DNA from: Mycobacterium gordonae
Lineage (GTDB): Bacteria > Actinomycetota > Actinomycetes > Mycobacteriales > Mycobacteriaceae
Direction: 5' to 3'
DNA: 64,000 bases
NCBI RefSeq assembly: GCF_017086405.1
Contig: NZ_CP070973.1
Location: 124,001-188,000, forward strand
Shown here: in pieces, positions 39,453 to 48,399 of the stretch
Position numbering within the stretch: the stretch's first letter is position 1
How the letters are laid out: the number at the start of each line of letters is the position of its first letter
Made by a program: the position numbers and the translations under genes
Notes under the pieces: generated by a model
The model's input: only the letters and a program-made list of their open reading frames with translations
The model's database searches: none
Told to the model about the DNA's origin: nothing

Positions 39453-40259
39453 GTGCTAGACCACGCGGCAGCGTCGCCGACACTGATTCAAAGCCTCCAA
39501 CGCGGCATGCACCTGGTGGCTGCCGTCATCGAGCGTGGCCCGCTGACGGCACGTGCGCTCAGCGACACGACTGGCATAGCCCTGCCCACGACTTACCATC
39601 TGCTTCGTACCTTGGTCCACGAGGGTTACCTGCTCCGCTCCTCCGGGGGTCGCTACGTCCTGGGGGACCAATTGACCTCGATTACCGCGATGGAACGACG
39701 CGCACACAGCTTGCGGTTGCTTCGCGAGGAGATGACCGAGTTGGCCAACCAGGCCCGCGCGACGGTGAGCATCGGGCTTGTCGACTCAGCAGAGATCGTG
39801 ATTTCGCAGGTGGTGGTGCATCCCGGGGCGCCCCGATTCGACTGCTGGCCCGGCATGAAAATCCCAGGACACGCGACCGCGATCGGCAAGAACATTCTTG
39901 CCCGGATGGCGCCCCAGGATAGAATGGACTACCTCGCCACGCATCCCTTGAAGCCTCTGACATCACAGACACTGACCACGACGTGGCGACTGGAAAAGGA
40001 GTTGGCGGAACCGGGGATTGCTCACAGCGACCAGGAGTTTCGCTACGGGATCACCTGCACAGCGGCGTCGTTGGCAATATCCGGACAGATTGCGGCACTG
40101 GGCGCAGCGTACGCAACCACGCGGTGCCAGCGCTATCGCGACCAGATTGACGATCTCATCTCTGTGGCCGCGCAACGGATTTCGGACGCGATCGAATTGG
40201 CGCAAGTCGACTTGGGCCGGCATCGTCAGGGCATCGGAGCCAATCGCGCCGCCATCTGA
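39453..40259 (+). CDS. IclR family transcriptional regulator
   Basis: 268 residues: N-terminal winged helix (about 10-75) and C-terminal GAF-like IclR effector domain (about 90-260) with the typical GHATAIGKNILA near 140 and a C-terminal CTAASLAISGQIAALGAAY. IclR proteins often control aromatic or lipid catabolic genes, as expected for the adjacent island. It follows the HTH-only gene after three bases, so both are probably made from one transcript. Its last codons (GCC ATC TGA) contain the first of two CATCTGA elements in this region. Confidence 0.9.
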   Translation: MLDHAAASPTLIQSLQRGMHLVAAVIERGPLTARALSDTTGIALPTTYHLLRTLVHEGYLLRSSGGRYVLGDQLTSITAMERRAHSLRLLREEMTELANQARATVSIGLVDSAEIVISQVVVHPGAPRFDCWPGMKIPGHATAIGKNILARMAPQDRMDYLATHPLKPLTSQTLTTTWRLEKELAEPGIAHSDQEFRYGITCTAASLAISGQIAALGAAYATTRCQRYRDQIDDLISVAAQRISDAIELAQVDLGRHRQGIGANRAAI

Positions 40260-40269
40260 GCCTGCTTCG

Positions 40270-40291
40270 CCATCTGAAAACCGGTGTCTTT
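40270..40291 (+). promoter_or_regulatory. Shared upstream box, copy 2 (before the acyl-CoA ligase)
   Basis: Matches the box at 28012-28033 at 19 of 22 positions and ends about 102 bases before the ligase start, nearly the same distance as the mce copy. A second CATCTGA lies 18 bases upstream (40253-40259). The conserved position and orientation suggest joint control of the importer and the first catabolic enzyme. Confidence 0.55.
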
Positions 40292-40294
40292 CCC

Positions 40295-40310
40295 TCGACG
40301 GCACCGTCGA
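40295..40310. promoter_or_regulatory. Palindrome TCGACGG-CA-CCGTCGA
   Basis: Seven-base perfect arms with a two-base centre, directly downstream of the shared box and 83 bases before the acyl-CoA ligase gene. Size and symmetry fit a dimeric regulator such as TetR or IclR. It is not present next to the mce copy of the box. Confidence 0.5.
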
Positions 40311-40393
40311 ATTCACTGACTAGGAGTCGCTGGTACGGATAGACAGCATCGGCCAGTCACTTACACCCCAGCTGCGCCGACGGACGAACCGAG

Positions 40394-42010
40394 ATGAGAG
40401 ACAACGTAATCGGGAGCGAGACGACGATCGTGGGACTCCTGCTCACATGTGTCGAGCAGTGTCCGGACACCGAGTTCCTGGATCTCGCCGGTAACCGTTA
40501 CAGCTACGCCGAAGTCTGGCGGCGATCACTGGACCTTGCGGGTGCGCTGAGAGCCTGCGGAATCGGCAAGGGTGACTCGGTGGTCAGCATGCAGGACACG
40601 CATATCGACGCCGTCGCGTCATGGATCGGCGCGAATATGCTCGGGGCTGTCTGGGTGGGGATCAATACTGCATTGCGTGGCGAGTTCTTAAGGCACGTGA
40701 TCTCGGACACCGGTGCCACGATAGTGGTCGTAGAGCAGGACCTGGTGGGCCGACTGACCGGCATCGGCCATCAGTTACCAGACGTTCGGCGGATTCTACA
40801 ACGCGGCGTCGAGCAGCAGCCCTGGGCGGAGTCGGGCCTTCGGATCGAACGCCTCGACGACTACCGCAACGCATCGATAGGCGATGCGTATATCGGCTCG
40901 GCCGAAGACCTCACCTGCCTGACCTACACCGGAGGTACCACCGGACCGTCGAAGGGTTGCATGATCAGTAACGGCTACGCGGTCAACATCGCCCGGCGTG
41001 GCCTCGGCCAAACGGAACGCCGGCGCGATGAGGTCAATTGGAGTCCCCTTCCAATGTTCCACCTCAACGTGCTGACGATGTCGTTGATCGGGACCATGCT
41101 CCTGCGTGGCACAGTTGCTCTTGCGCAGCGCTTTTCAGCTTCGCGATTCTGGCCCGAGATTGATCGTACCGGGGCTCGGGTGGTCAACTTGATCGGCGCG
41201 ATGCCGGCGATCATCGCCCAACAGCCGGACACCCCGGAGATGTCGCGTTGTTTCGGTCAGATTCGCATGGTGCACGCGGTGCCGTTCCCAGAAGATCTGC
41301 AAAGGTTGTGGCGCCGACGATTTGGGGTGGCGGTCCCGGGAGCCAAGGGTTACGGCATGACCGAGGTGTTTCCGATCACCTATTCAGCACCGAATGAATC
41401 CGCGCCGCCCAACTCGGCAGGCCGGATCAACGACGAAGACTTGGAAGTACGCATAGTCGACGAGCAGGACCGCGACGTCGGCCGCGGCGAAGTCGGCGAG
41501 GTCGTCTGCCGTCCGCGGCGATCCAACGTGATGTTCCAGGGCTATTGGCGTCATCCCGAGGCTACCGTCGAAGCCACCCGCAACCTTTGGTTCCACACCG
41601 GTGACCTGGGGCGGTTAGATGACGCCGGCTATTTCTACTTCGTAGACCGCAAGAACGACTACTTGAGGCGACGTGGGGAGAACATCTCCAGCTACGAGCT
41701 GGAATCGACGTACCTGGTCCACCCCGACATCGTTGACGTCGCGGTCCACGCTGTGCCGTCGGAGGTCACCGAAGATGACGTGAAAGTGACGGCAGTCCTG
41801 CGCAGTGAGGCCGTGCTGGCGCCGTCCGAGCTGTTCGAATGGTCAAAAGACCGGGTGCCCTACTACGCGCTGCCGCGCTACATCGAGTTCCGTTCGGAAC
41901 TCCCGTTGAGCCCCCTCGGTCGAGTCCACAAGCATCTATTGCGGCATGAAGGATGCACGGCCACCACCTGGGACCGTGAGAACGCCGGTGTCTCATGGGA
42001 ACGACGATGA
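40394..42010 (+). CDS. Acyl-CoA ligase (AMP-binding, CaiC/FadD-like)
   Basis: 538-residue adenylate-forming enzyme that activates a carboxylic acid to its CoA thioester at the cost of ATP. Core motifs: TYTGGTTGPSKGC near 176-188, GYGMTE near 318, the HTGDLGRLDDAGYFYFVDRK segment near 396-415 and RRRGENISSYELE. The usual C-terminal PxxxxGKxxK lysine region reads LPLSPLGRVHKHLLR, with Arg then His-Lys, so the catalytic Lys assignment is uncertain. Closest in character to crotonobetaine/carnitine-CoA ligase types. It is the first gene of the plus-strand catabolic operon and probably activates the substrate brought in by the Mce system. Confidence 0.9.
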   Translation: MRDNVIGSETTIVGLLLTCVEQCPDTEFLDLAGNRYSYAEVWRRSLDLAGALRACGIGKGDSVVSMQDTHIDAVASWIGANMLGAVWVGINTALRGEFLRHVISDTGATIVVVEQDLVGRLTGIGHQLPDVRRILQRGVEQQPWAESGLRIERLDDYRNASIGDAYIGSAEDLTCLTYTGGTTGPSKGCMISNGYAVNIARRGLGQTERRRDEVNWSPLPMFHLNVLTMSLIGTMLLRGTVALAQRFSASRFWPEIDRTGARVVNLIGAMPAIIAQQPDTPEMSRCFGQIRMVHAVPFPEDLQRLWRRRFGVAVPGAKGYGMTEVFPITYSAPNESAPPNSAGRINDEDLEVRIVDEQDRDVGRGEVGEVVCRPRRSNVMFQGYWRHPEATVEATRNLWFHTGDLGRLDDAGYFYFVDRKNDYLRRRGENISSYELESTYLVHPDIVDVAVHAVPSEVTEDDVKVTAVLRSEAVLAPSELFEWSKDRVPYYALPRYIEFRSELPLSPLGRVHKHLLRHEGCTATTWDRENAGVSWERR

Positions 42011-43221
42011 AATCCGACTTTGGCAGGGCTGAATGCGACTCGGATGACCTCGGGCGAGACCGGTGCAGCATCGTCGGAATAGGAACGACGGACTACAGCT
42101 TCAACTCGGGGAGATCGACGCTGACCCTTGCGGCCCAGGCCGGTAGCACGGCGATCGCCGACGCAGGATTACAGCCTGCCGACATCGACGGCATCGTGCG
42201 ATGCGAGATGGACGAGGTCTTGCATGCCGATTTGGCGGCGACGCTTGGTCTGCCCCACGTGCGCTTCTGGGCGGCCGGCAGCTGGGCGGGTGCCGCACCG
42301 TGCGGAATGGTGGGGCTGGCGGTCAACGCCATCTGCGCCGGACAGGCTCGAAACGTTCTGGTCTTCCGTTCCCTCAACGGGCGGTCAGGGCGACGGTTCG
42401 GTCGGGAATGGGCCGGTGGAGAATCAGTCGGGGGCAAGGGCTCCTATCTCGAATTCCTGGCTCCGTACGGATTGCAGTCGCCCGGCATGGCCTATGCGCT
42501 GTTCGCACGCAAGCACATGATCGAATTCGGCACCACCAGCGAGCATCTCGGCCACATCGCTGTCGCCTGTCACGCTCGGGCCAACCAGAACCCGGCAGCG
42601 CAGCGCTATGGCCACGTGTTAACCATGGCGGACTACCTGAACTCCAGGATGATCGCTGATCCGTTGCGCCGGTACGACTTCTGCTTAGAGACCGATGGAG
42701 CTGCGGCCGTTGTCGTCTCGGCCGCCGAGCAGGCAAGGGACTGCAAGCAACCGTCCGTATTGATCCGGGCCGTGGCCCAGGGCGACGAGGCCGTGCCGCG
42801 ACAGGGTGGACTGTGGGGCAATCTGCTCACCGGCCCACTCACCAATGCCAGCTCCGCGCTTGCTGATCGGTTGTACCGGGTCGCCGGGATGGGCCCGGAG
42901 GATATCGATGTGGCGCAGTTCTACGACTGCTTCACCATCACGGTCATGATGCAACTCGAAGACTATGGGTTCTGCAAACGTGGCGAGGGCGGCCCATTCG
43001 CCGCCAGCGGCGCGCTCGAGCTGGACGGGTCAGTACCCATCAATACCTCCGGTGGCAACCTGGCTGACGGCTACATACACGGGCTGAGTCACATCGTTGA
43101 GGGCGTGCGGCAACTACGCGGTGACTCGACGGCGACGGTCGCCGGCGCCGAAACATGTCTGGTGACTTCTGGGATGCCTGGCCCAGGATCCAGTGCTTTG
43201 ATCTTGCGCAAAGGCGACTGA
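42007..43221 (+). CDS. Thiolase-like lipid-transfer protein (Ltp2-type aldolase candidate)
   Basis: 404 residues of thiolase fold without the thiolase nucleophile: where active thiolases have ACASG this protein has GSWAGAAP. It keeps QFYDCFTITVMMQLEDYGFC near 305-324, like the Tyr-containing segment of Ltp2, the steroid side-chain retro-aldolase. Ltp2 works with a DUF35 partner, and a DUF35 gene lies downstream at 45810. I infer a retro-aldol cleavage of a CoA-linked intermediate. ATG at 42007 is favoured over 41995 because it gives the ATGA overlap with the ligase stop. Confidence 0.85.
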   Translation: MKSDFGRAECDSDDLGRDRCSIVGIGTTDYSFNSGRSTLTLAAQAGSTAIADAGLQPADIDGIVRCEMDEVLHADLAATLGLPHVRFWAAGSWAGAAPCGMVGLAVNAICAGQARNVLVFRSLNGRSGRRFGREWAGGESVGGKGSYLEFLAPYGLQSPGMAYALFARKHMIEFGTTSEHLGHIAVACHARANQNPAAQRYGHVLTMADYLNSRMIADPLRRYDFCLETDGAAAVVVSAAEQARDCKQPSVLIRAVAQGDEAVPRQGGLWGNLLTGPLTNASSALADRLYRVAGMGPEDIDVAQFYDCFTITVMMQLEDYGFCKRGEGGPFAASGALELDGSVPINTSGGNLADGYIHGLSHIVEGVRQLRGDSTATVAGAETCLVTSGMPGPGSSALILRKGD

Positions 43222-43244
43222 GCGACAGGAACGAACGGACGCAG

Positions 43245-44465
43245 ATGACCTATATACTAGGCGGTTGGCAATCCGACTTTGCCGCGAAAGCCCCCGACGG
43301 GCAGTTCTTTCCGCTGCTACAGTCCGCCACGGCCGGCGCCCTCGAGGACGCATGCATCGAAGCGGGAGACATCGACACGATTCACGTGGGGAATTTTGCG
43401 GGCGAGATCTTCACGGGGCAAGGTCAGCTCGGTGGTCTGGTGACTTCGATTGACCCGGCCTTGATCGGCAAGCCGGCCTCACGTCACGAGGCCGCGTGCG
43501 CATCAGGCAGCATGGCTGCACTCGCGGCGATGGCCGACTTGGAAAGTGGCCGTTACGATTGCGCTCTGGTGGTCGGCGCTGAGGTATTGCGCAACGTGGG
43601 TGGCCAGGAGGCCGGGCTGCGACTGGGTGGCGCCGCATGGGTCGGCAAGGAGGTTGTCGGCGAGCCCTTTCCCTGGCCGGCCATGTTTGGGCGTATCGGC
43701 GACGAATACGCGCTTCGGTACGGCCTCGAACACGCCTACCTGGGGCGGATAGCCGAAATCAACATGACGAACGCGCGGTGCAACCCGCGGGCGCAGACGC
43801 GCGAGTGGGAGCTGACCCGAGAATCGTTCTACCAGAACGATGTACATAACCCACCGGTGGCAGGTCCGCTTCGGCGCTATGACTGCAGCCGGATAACGGA
43901 CGGTTCGGCTGCTGTTGTGCTGGCCTCCGGTCGCTTCGCGGAGAGCTGGGCACGCAGGCGCAAAGTCGATCTCGAGGATGTTCCGAAGATCCTGGGTTGG
44001 GGACACCGCACCGGTGCGATGCTGCTCGAGGAGAAGCTCGCAGCCAGCAGACCAGCGACCTACGTGTTTCCGCATCTACGGCAGACAATTCTGGATGCGT
44101 ACCGTAGGGCCGGTTGCCGCGGACCGGCAGACCTGGACGTGATCGAGACCCATGACTGCTTCACCATTTCGGAATACCTGGCAATCGACCACTTCGGCAT
44201 TACTGCGCCGGGCATGTCATGGCAGGCGGTGGAGGACGGCGTCATTGAAACCGACGGCACCCTGCCGATCAACCCCAGTGGCGGATTGCTTGGTCTAGGC
44301 CATCCGGTCGGAGCGACCGGTGTCCGGATGCTGCTGGACGGCGCACGGCAAGTCAGCGGGCGGGCCGGCGACTATCAGGTGCCGGGCGTGAAGAAAGCCG
44401 GCCTGTTGAACATCGGCGGATCAGCCACGACCGTTGCTGCTTTCGTAGTCGGCACCCAGGATTGA
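43245..44465 (+). CDS. Thiolase (SCP-x/acetyl-CoA acetyltransferase type)
   Basis: 406-residue thiolase with active-site Cys in EAACASGSMAALAAM near 85, ETHDCFTISEYLAIDHFG near 305 and the His motif NPSGGLLGLGHPVGATG near 345. It would cleave a 3-ketoacyl-CoA with free CoA in a beta-oxidation step. Start is ATG 43245 (MTYILGG), the first position that gives a normal N-terminus; the longer frame upstream overlaps the previous gene. It forms a pair with the cysteine-less Ltp-like protein, a common arrangement in actinobacterial side-chain degradation. Confidence 0.88.
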   Translation: MTYILGGWQSDFAAKAPDGQFFPLLQSATAGALEDACIEAGDIDTIHVGNFAGEIFTGQGQLGGLVTSIDPALIGKPASRHEAACASGSMAALAAMADLESGRYDCALVVGAEVLRNVGGQEAGLRLGGAAWVGKEVVGEPFPWPAMFGRIGDEYALRYGLEHAYLGRIAEINMTNARCNPRAQTREWELTRESFYQNDVHNPPVAGPLRRYDCSRITDGSAAVVLASGRFAESWARRRKVDLEDVPKILGWGHRTGAMLLEEKLAASRPATYVFPHLRQTILDAYRRAGCRGPADLDVIETHDCFTISEYLAIDHFGITAPGMSWQAVEDGVIETDGTLPINPSGGLLGLGHPVGATGVRMLLDGARQVSGRAGDYQVPGVKKAGLLNIGGSATTVAAFVVGTQD

Positions 44466-44478
44466 GCATTCATCTCAT

Positions 44479-44486
44479 CATCTGAA
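44479..44486 (+). promoter_or_regulatory. CATCTGAA element before amidohydrolase 1
   Basis: Short form of the shared box, 106 bases before the start of the amidohydrolase gene. Only the CATCTGAA core is conserved here; the GGTGTC part is not. Comparable TATCTGAA elements lie at 46267-46274 and 50075-50082. Confidence 0.4.
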
Positions 44487-44560
44487 TTCGTGCCGATTGC
44501 AGCCTAGGGCCCGTACGTAGACGCTGAACCTATCTACTACGTGTAGCGAACTCCGCCAGT

Positions 44561-44594
44561 GTGTTTGGAGACAATATGTGTTTGGAGGCAATAT
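44561..44594 (+). repeat. 17-base tandem duplication across the ribosome binding site and start
   Basis: GTGTTTGGAGACAATAT (44561-44577) is followed directly by GTGTTTGGAGGCAATAT (44578-44594), differing at one base. Each copy carries a Shine-Dalgarno (TTGGAG) and is followed by G to form ATG. The first ATG (44576) is out of frame with the gene; the second (44593) is the gene start. The unit length is not a multiple of three, so it creates a decoy initiation site just upstream. Confidence 0.85.
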
Positions 44595-45810
44595 GGGCAG
44601 CTCCTCGACGTTGATCATCGACACCGACACCCACATCACCGAACCACCCGATCTGTGGACCACCCGGATGTCTCGCCGGCGATGGGGAAACTTGATTCCG
44701 GAGGTGCGCTGGGTTGAGGAGCGTCAAGGCGAGTACTGGTGCATGGACGGACAACCCGTCTTCACCGTCGGCACCTGCATCATGGTCCCCGGCGACGGCG
44801 GCAAGCCCATGCGGTCGCCGAAATTCCCCGACTACGCGGATCGCTTCTCGTCGATGCATCCCTCGGCATATGACGCTCGGGCACGGTTGGAAGTGATGGA
44901 TTCCTACGGTATCCAGGCAGCGGCTCTGTTCCCCAACCTTGGGTTCGTCGGCCCGAACATCTTTGCCGCCGCGGGCTCGGACGCTCTTGAATTTCAAACC
45001 GCAGCGTTGCAGGCGTACAACGACTTTCTCCTGGAGTGGTCCTCGATCGCACCCGACCGGCTGCTTTCGCTGGCGCTCATTCCCTATTGGGATGTCGACG
45101 CGGCCGTCGCTGAGATTGAGAGGTGCGCGGCCGCCGGTCACCGGGGCCTGGTGTCAACCGGTAAGCCGCACGAGCACGGACAGCCGCTGTTGGCTGATCG
45201 CCATTGGGATCGGATGTGGGCCGCCGCCCAGGATGCCGGTTTATCCATCAGCTTCCACGTTGGTGGCGGAAACCTGAGTCGCCACATGAACGACGAGCGC
45301 ACCGCAGTGGAGGGCTGGCGCGCCACCCTAGCTCGTCTGACGACTTCCTTCTTCCTCGAAAGCGGGATCACCCTGGCGGATCTGTTGATGTCTGGCGTAC
45401 TGGCCCGGTACCCCAAACTGCGATTCGTCTCCGTCGAAAGTGCGGTGGGTTGGATTCCGTTCCTGTTGGAGGCGTTAGATTTTCACTATCACAAGTACCA
45501 GCCTTGGCTTGAGCGGCCGGAATTCGCCGCCAACGGCATGCTGCCCAGCGAGTACTTTCACCGGCAGGTGTTCGCCAACTACTGGTATGAGGATCTCAAA
45601 CCTTGGCACATCGAAGCCATCGGCGAAGACAACTTGCTGTTTGAAACCGACTACCCGCATCAAACCTGCTTGGACAAGCAGGAGATCGAACACTCGATCA
45701 ACGAAGGGCTGAGCAACGTCAGCGACGCTGCCAAGGAGAAGATCCTCTGGCGTAACGCGGCATCGCTGTTCAACCTGGATATCGCCGAACTCGAGAATCT
45801 CAGTCACTAG
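44593..45810 (+). CDS. Amidohydrolase family protein (ACMSD type), first
   Basis: 405 residues of the metal-dependent amidohydrolase_2 family, which includes non-oxidative decarboxylases (ACMSD, gamma-resorcylate) and hydrolases. Metal-ligand motifs: DTDTHITEP near 8-16, FHVGGG near 224-229 and the late ETDYPHQ near 353. The start is the second of two duplicated start regions. It overlaps the DUF35 gene by one base (TAGTG). It may decarboxylate or hydrolyse a ring-derived intermediate; a second family member occurs at 50171. Confidence 0.88.
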   Translation: MGSSSTLIIDTDTHITEPPDLWTTRMSRRRWGNLIPEVRWVEERQGEYWCMDGQPVFTVGTCIMVPGDGGKPMRSPKFPDYADRFSSMHPSAYDARARLEVMDSYGIQAAALFPNLGFVGPNIFAAAGSDALEFQTAALQAYNDFLLEWSSIAPDRLLSLALIPYWDVDAAVAEIERCAAAGHRGLVSTGKPHEHGQPLLADRHWDRMWAAAQDAGLSISFHVGGGNLSRHMNDERTAVEGWRATLARLTTSFFLESGITLADLLMSGVLARYPKLRFVSVESAVGWIPFLLEALDFHYHKYQPWLERPEFAANGMLPSEYFHRQVFANYWYEDLKPWHIEAIGEDNLLFETDYPHQTCLDKQEIEHSINEGLSNVSDAAKEKILWRNAASLFNLDIAELENLSH

Positions 45811-46244
45811 TGAGCAGCATCCCGGCGCCGCTACCGGTAACCAATGACCCAGACACTGCCGGCTTTTGGTTGGCAGCCCACAATGGTGAAGTTGCGGTGT
45901 GCGTGTGCGCGAGGTGCGGTACGGCGTTGCACCTGCCTCGCTCGTACTGTCACAGCTGCCGGTCATGGGCTGTCGAGTGGAAGCCCGTCGCACCCAGGGC
46001 GCGGTTGGTGTCCTGGACTGTCGCCGAGCATCAGGTTCATCCCGCATTTCCGGTCCCGTACACGTTCGTCCTGGTCGAGCTGGACGATATGCCCGACGTC
46101 CGGTTGGCGGGGCATCTCGCCGGCCGCCCACCCCTTCGGGCGGGCATGTCGATGCGTGCCGATTTCGTGGTTCGTCCAGCAGGCGTCACGTTGGTCAATT
46201 GGATTCCCGCCGAGCATTTTCAGGAAGCCGTGGGCGATGGGTAG
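45810..46244 (+). CDS. DUF35 zinc-ribbon/OB-fold protein
   Basis: 144 residues. It has a Zn ribbon with CARCG near 33-37 and CHSC near 47-50, then an OB-fold domain (VSWTVAEHQVHPAFPVPYTFVLVELD). DUF35 proteins pair with thiolase-fold enzymes; in steroid degradation ChsH2's DUF35 domain binds Ltp2 to form the aldolase. The likely partner is the Ltp-like protein at 42007. GTG start overlaps the amidohydrolase stop. Confidence 0.88.
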   Translation: MSSIPAPLPVTNDPDTAGFWLAAHNGEVAVCVCARCGTALHLPRSYCHSCRSWAVEWKPVAPRARLVSWTVAEHQVHPAFPVPYTFVLVELDDMPDVRLAGHLAGRPPLRAGMSMRADFVVRPAGVTLVNWIPAEHFQEAVGDG

Positions 46245-46398
46245 CGGACGTCTCGCGGCGGCGCACTATCTGAACTCACGAGGCTTACGGGCCACGGCCC
46301 GGGTATCTATGTTCTGAATATCAGCAAGTTCCGGAAGTCCCGCGAGCCGAGCGGGTCTTGCCGCTCCCGATCACCACACCTCACCAATAGGAGATGAC

Positions 46399-46827
46399 AT
46401 GAGCAACGAGGACGTCGTCCGCGCATTCCTCAAGGGTATGGGGCAACCGCTGTCCCAAGTGCCGCAGCACCTTCGGGACTCGATGACTGAGGATGCCGTC
46501 TGGGGAAACTCCGGATTCCCGCCCAGCGTAGGGATCGAGGACATCGTCTCCAAGCACGAGATGAGCGGTCAAGTGTTCGGCGATTACGTCCTCTCCATTG
46601 ATGTGCGGCACCTTGCTGTGGGCGATGACGGTGTCGTGTTCACCGAGCGGCTCGATGTCGGCAGCACCCAGTCGGGTGAAGAGATCTTGACCGTTCCTGT
46701 CGTCGGGGTGTTCGAAGTCCGCGATGGAAAGATCGCACGCTGGACCGACTACTTCGACCCGCGTGGACTACTCGAGGGGCTGTCCTCGCTCCCCGATGTG
46801 GAGGCCTACTTCACCGGCAAGAAGTAA
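46399..46827 (+). CDS. SnoaL/limonene-1,2-epoxide hydrolase-like protein
   Basis: 142-residue protein of the NTF2 fold. Key residues resemble limonene-1,2-epoxide hydrolase: FTERLDV near 76-82 (Arg and Asp of the triad) and RWTDYFDPRG near 114-123 (second Asp). If active it would open an epoxide to a diol. Start ATG 46399 has a strong site (AGGAG, 46389-46393). A TATCTGAA element lies 124 bases upstream. Ketosteroid-isomerase-like or binding roles are alternatives within this fold. Confidence 0.8.
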   Translation: MSNEDVVRAFLKGMGQPLSQVPQHLRDSMTEDAVWGNSGFPPSVGIEDIVSKHEMSGQVFGDYVLSIDVRHLAVGDDGVVFTERLDVGSTQSGEEILTVPVVGVFEVRDGKIARWTDYFDPRGLLEGLSSLPDVEAYFTGKK

Positions 46828-46913
46828 CACGGAACCGACACGGTGTCCCCAGCGGTGACAGATCGCACTATGACGCGAGCCGGGCTGATAGGCGCCACAG
46901 GGCGCATGGCGAC

Positions 46914-48371
46914 ATGGGATTGGCCATGCCTGGCCTGTTGATCGGCGGCGCATTACGCGAGGCCAGCGATGGTCGGACATTTGCCAATGTCAACCCGGCT
47001 ACCGAAGAGTCGATCGGATCCGCTCCCGATGGGAGCCACGAAGATGTGGACGATGCGGTCAAAGCGGCACGGCAGGCCTTCGACGGATCGACCTGGCCGC
47101 AAGATCACGAACTGCGCGCACACTGCCTGCGACAGTTGCTGGACGGGCTGCGGGCGGAACAGGAAACCCTGCGGCAGGTTCTGGTGCGCGAAGCCGGTGT
47201 CCCAGTCTCGTTGACGCATTCGATCTGGTTGGACACTATCCTCGAATCTGTCTGTTATTGGGCAGATTTGGCGACATCATTTTCTTATGAGGTGCAAGTC
47301 GCCGCACGGTCGACACTTGCCGGCGTAACCTCCCGACGCACCGTTGTGCGGGAGCCGGTAGGGGTCGTTGCCGCCATCACACCATGGAACTATCCGCTGC
47401 CGCTCAACATCTTCAAAGTCGCCGCAGCGCTGGCAGCCGGCTGCACGATCGTGCTCAAGCCGGCTCCCGACACGCCTTGGAGTGGAACCGAATTAGGCCG
47501 GATTATCGCCGAGCGAACCGACATTCCCGCCGGCGTGGTCAACGTGGTGACGGCCGCGGATGCCGCGATCGGCGAAGCGCTGGTGTCGGACCCCCGTGTG
47601 GACATGATTACGTTCACCGGATCCACGCAGGTCGGCAAGCGGATCATGGCGAGCGCAGCAAATCACGTCACGCGGGTATGCCTGGAACTCGGCGGGAAGT
47701 CGGCGAACATCATCCTCGATGACGCGGATCTACCGGCTCTCGGTGCAGCGATCGCGGGGGTGTGTGCGCATGCCGGGCAGGGGTGCGCGCTGACGACCCG
47801 CCTGCTGTTGCCGAGAAGCCGATACGAAGAAGGACTAGCGGTAGCGCAGACAGCCTTCGAATCGCTTCCGTGTGGGGACCCCACCGACCCGGCGACAGTT
47901 GTCGGCCCGGTGATCAACGCCAAGCAACGGTTCCGGGTTCTGAGCATGATCGAGAAAGGCAGGCAGGAGGCGCGGCTTCTGCTGGGTGGTGGCGTGCCCG
48001 ATTCACTGCCTGTCGGGTATTTCGTTGAGCCCACACTGTTCTGCGACGTCGATCCCGACGCGGTCATCGCGCAGGAGGAGATATTCGGACCCGTGCTTGC
48101 CGTCATCCCTTACGATGGCGACGACGAGGCAGTGCAAATCGCCAATAACAGCAGCTACGGACTGTCAGCGGCGGTGCACAGCGGCGATACCGACCGCGCG
48201 ATGCGGATTGCACGTCGACTGCGCACCGGGACCGTCGGAGTCAACGGGGGCGTATGGCTGGCCGCTGACACACCGTTCGGAGGCTACAAGCAGAGTGGGT
48301 TGGGTCGCGAACTCGGTGTGGACGGATTCACCGAGTTTCTGGAGACCAAGTCGATTGCCCTGCCCGGTTGA
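46914..48371 (+). CDS. Aldehyde dehydrogenase
   Basis: 485-residue NAD(P)-dependent aldehyde dehydrogenase that oxidises an aldehyde to the acid. Motifs: PWNYPLP near 157, FTGSTQVG near 233, the general base Glu in LELGGKSAN near 258 and the nucleophile Cys in AGQGCALTTR near 292. ATG at 46926 (MPGLLIGG) is an equally good start and matches the family N-terminus better. It follows the NTF2-like gene and precedes a broken fadD. Confidence 0.92.
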   Translation: MGLAMPGLLIGGALREASDGRTFANVNPATEESIGSAPDGSHEDVDDAVKAARQAFDGSTWPQDHELRAHCLRQLLDGLRAEQETLRQVLVREAGVPVSLTHSIWLDTILESVCYWADLATSFSYEVQVAARSTLAGVTSRRTVVREPVGVVAAITPWNYPLPLNIFKVAAALAAGCTIVLKPAPDTPWSGTELGRIIAERTDIPAGVVNVVTAADAAIGEALVSDPRVDMITFTGSTQVGKRIMASAANHVTRVCLELGGKSANIILDDADLPALGAAIAGVCAHAGQGCALTTRLLLPRSRYEEGLAVAQTAFESLPCGDPTDPATVVGPVINAKQRFRVLSMIEKGRQEARLLLGGGVPDSLPVGYFVEPTLFCDVDPDAVIAQEEIFGPVLAVIPYDGDDEAVQIANNSSYGLSAAVHSGDTDRAMRIARRLRTGTVGVNGGVWLAADTPFGGYKQSGLGRELGVDGFTEFLETKSIALPG

Positions 48372-48399
48372 GCCCGCTGCGCTTCTTCGCTGAGAAGGA

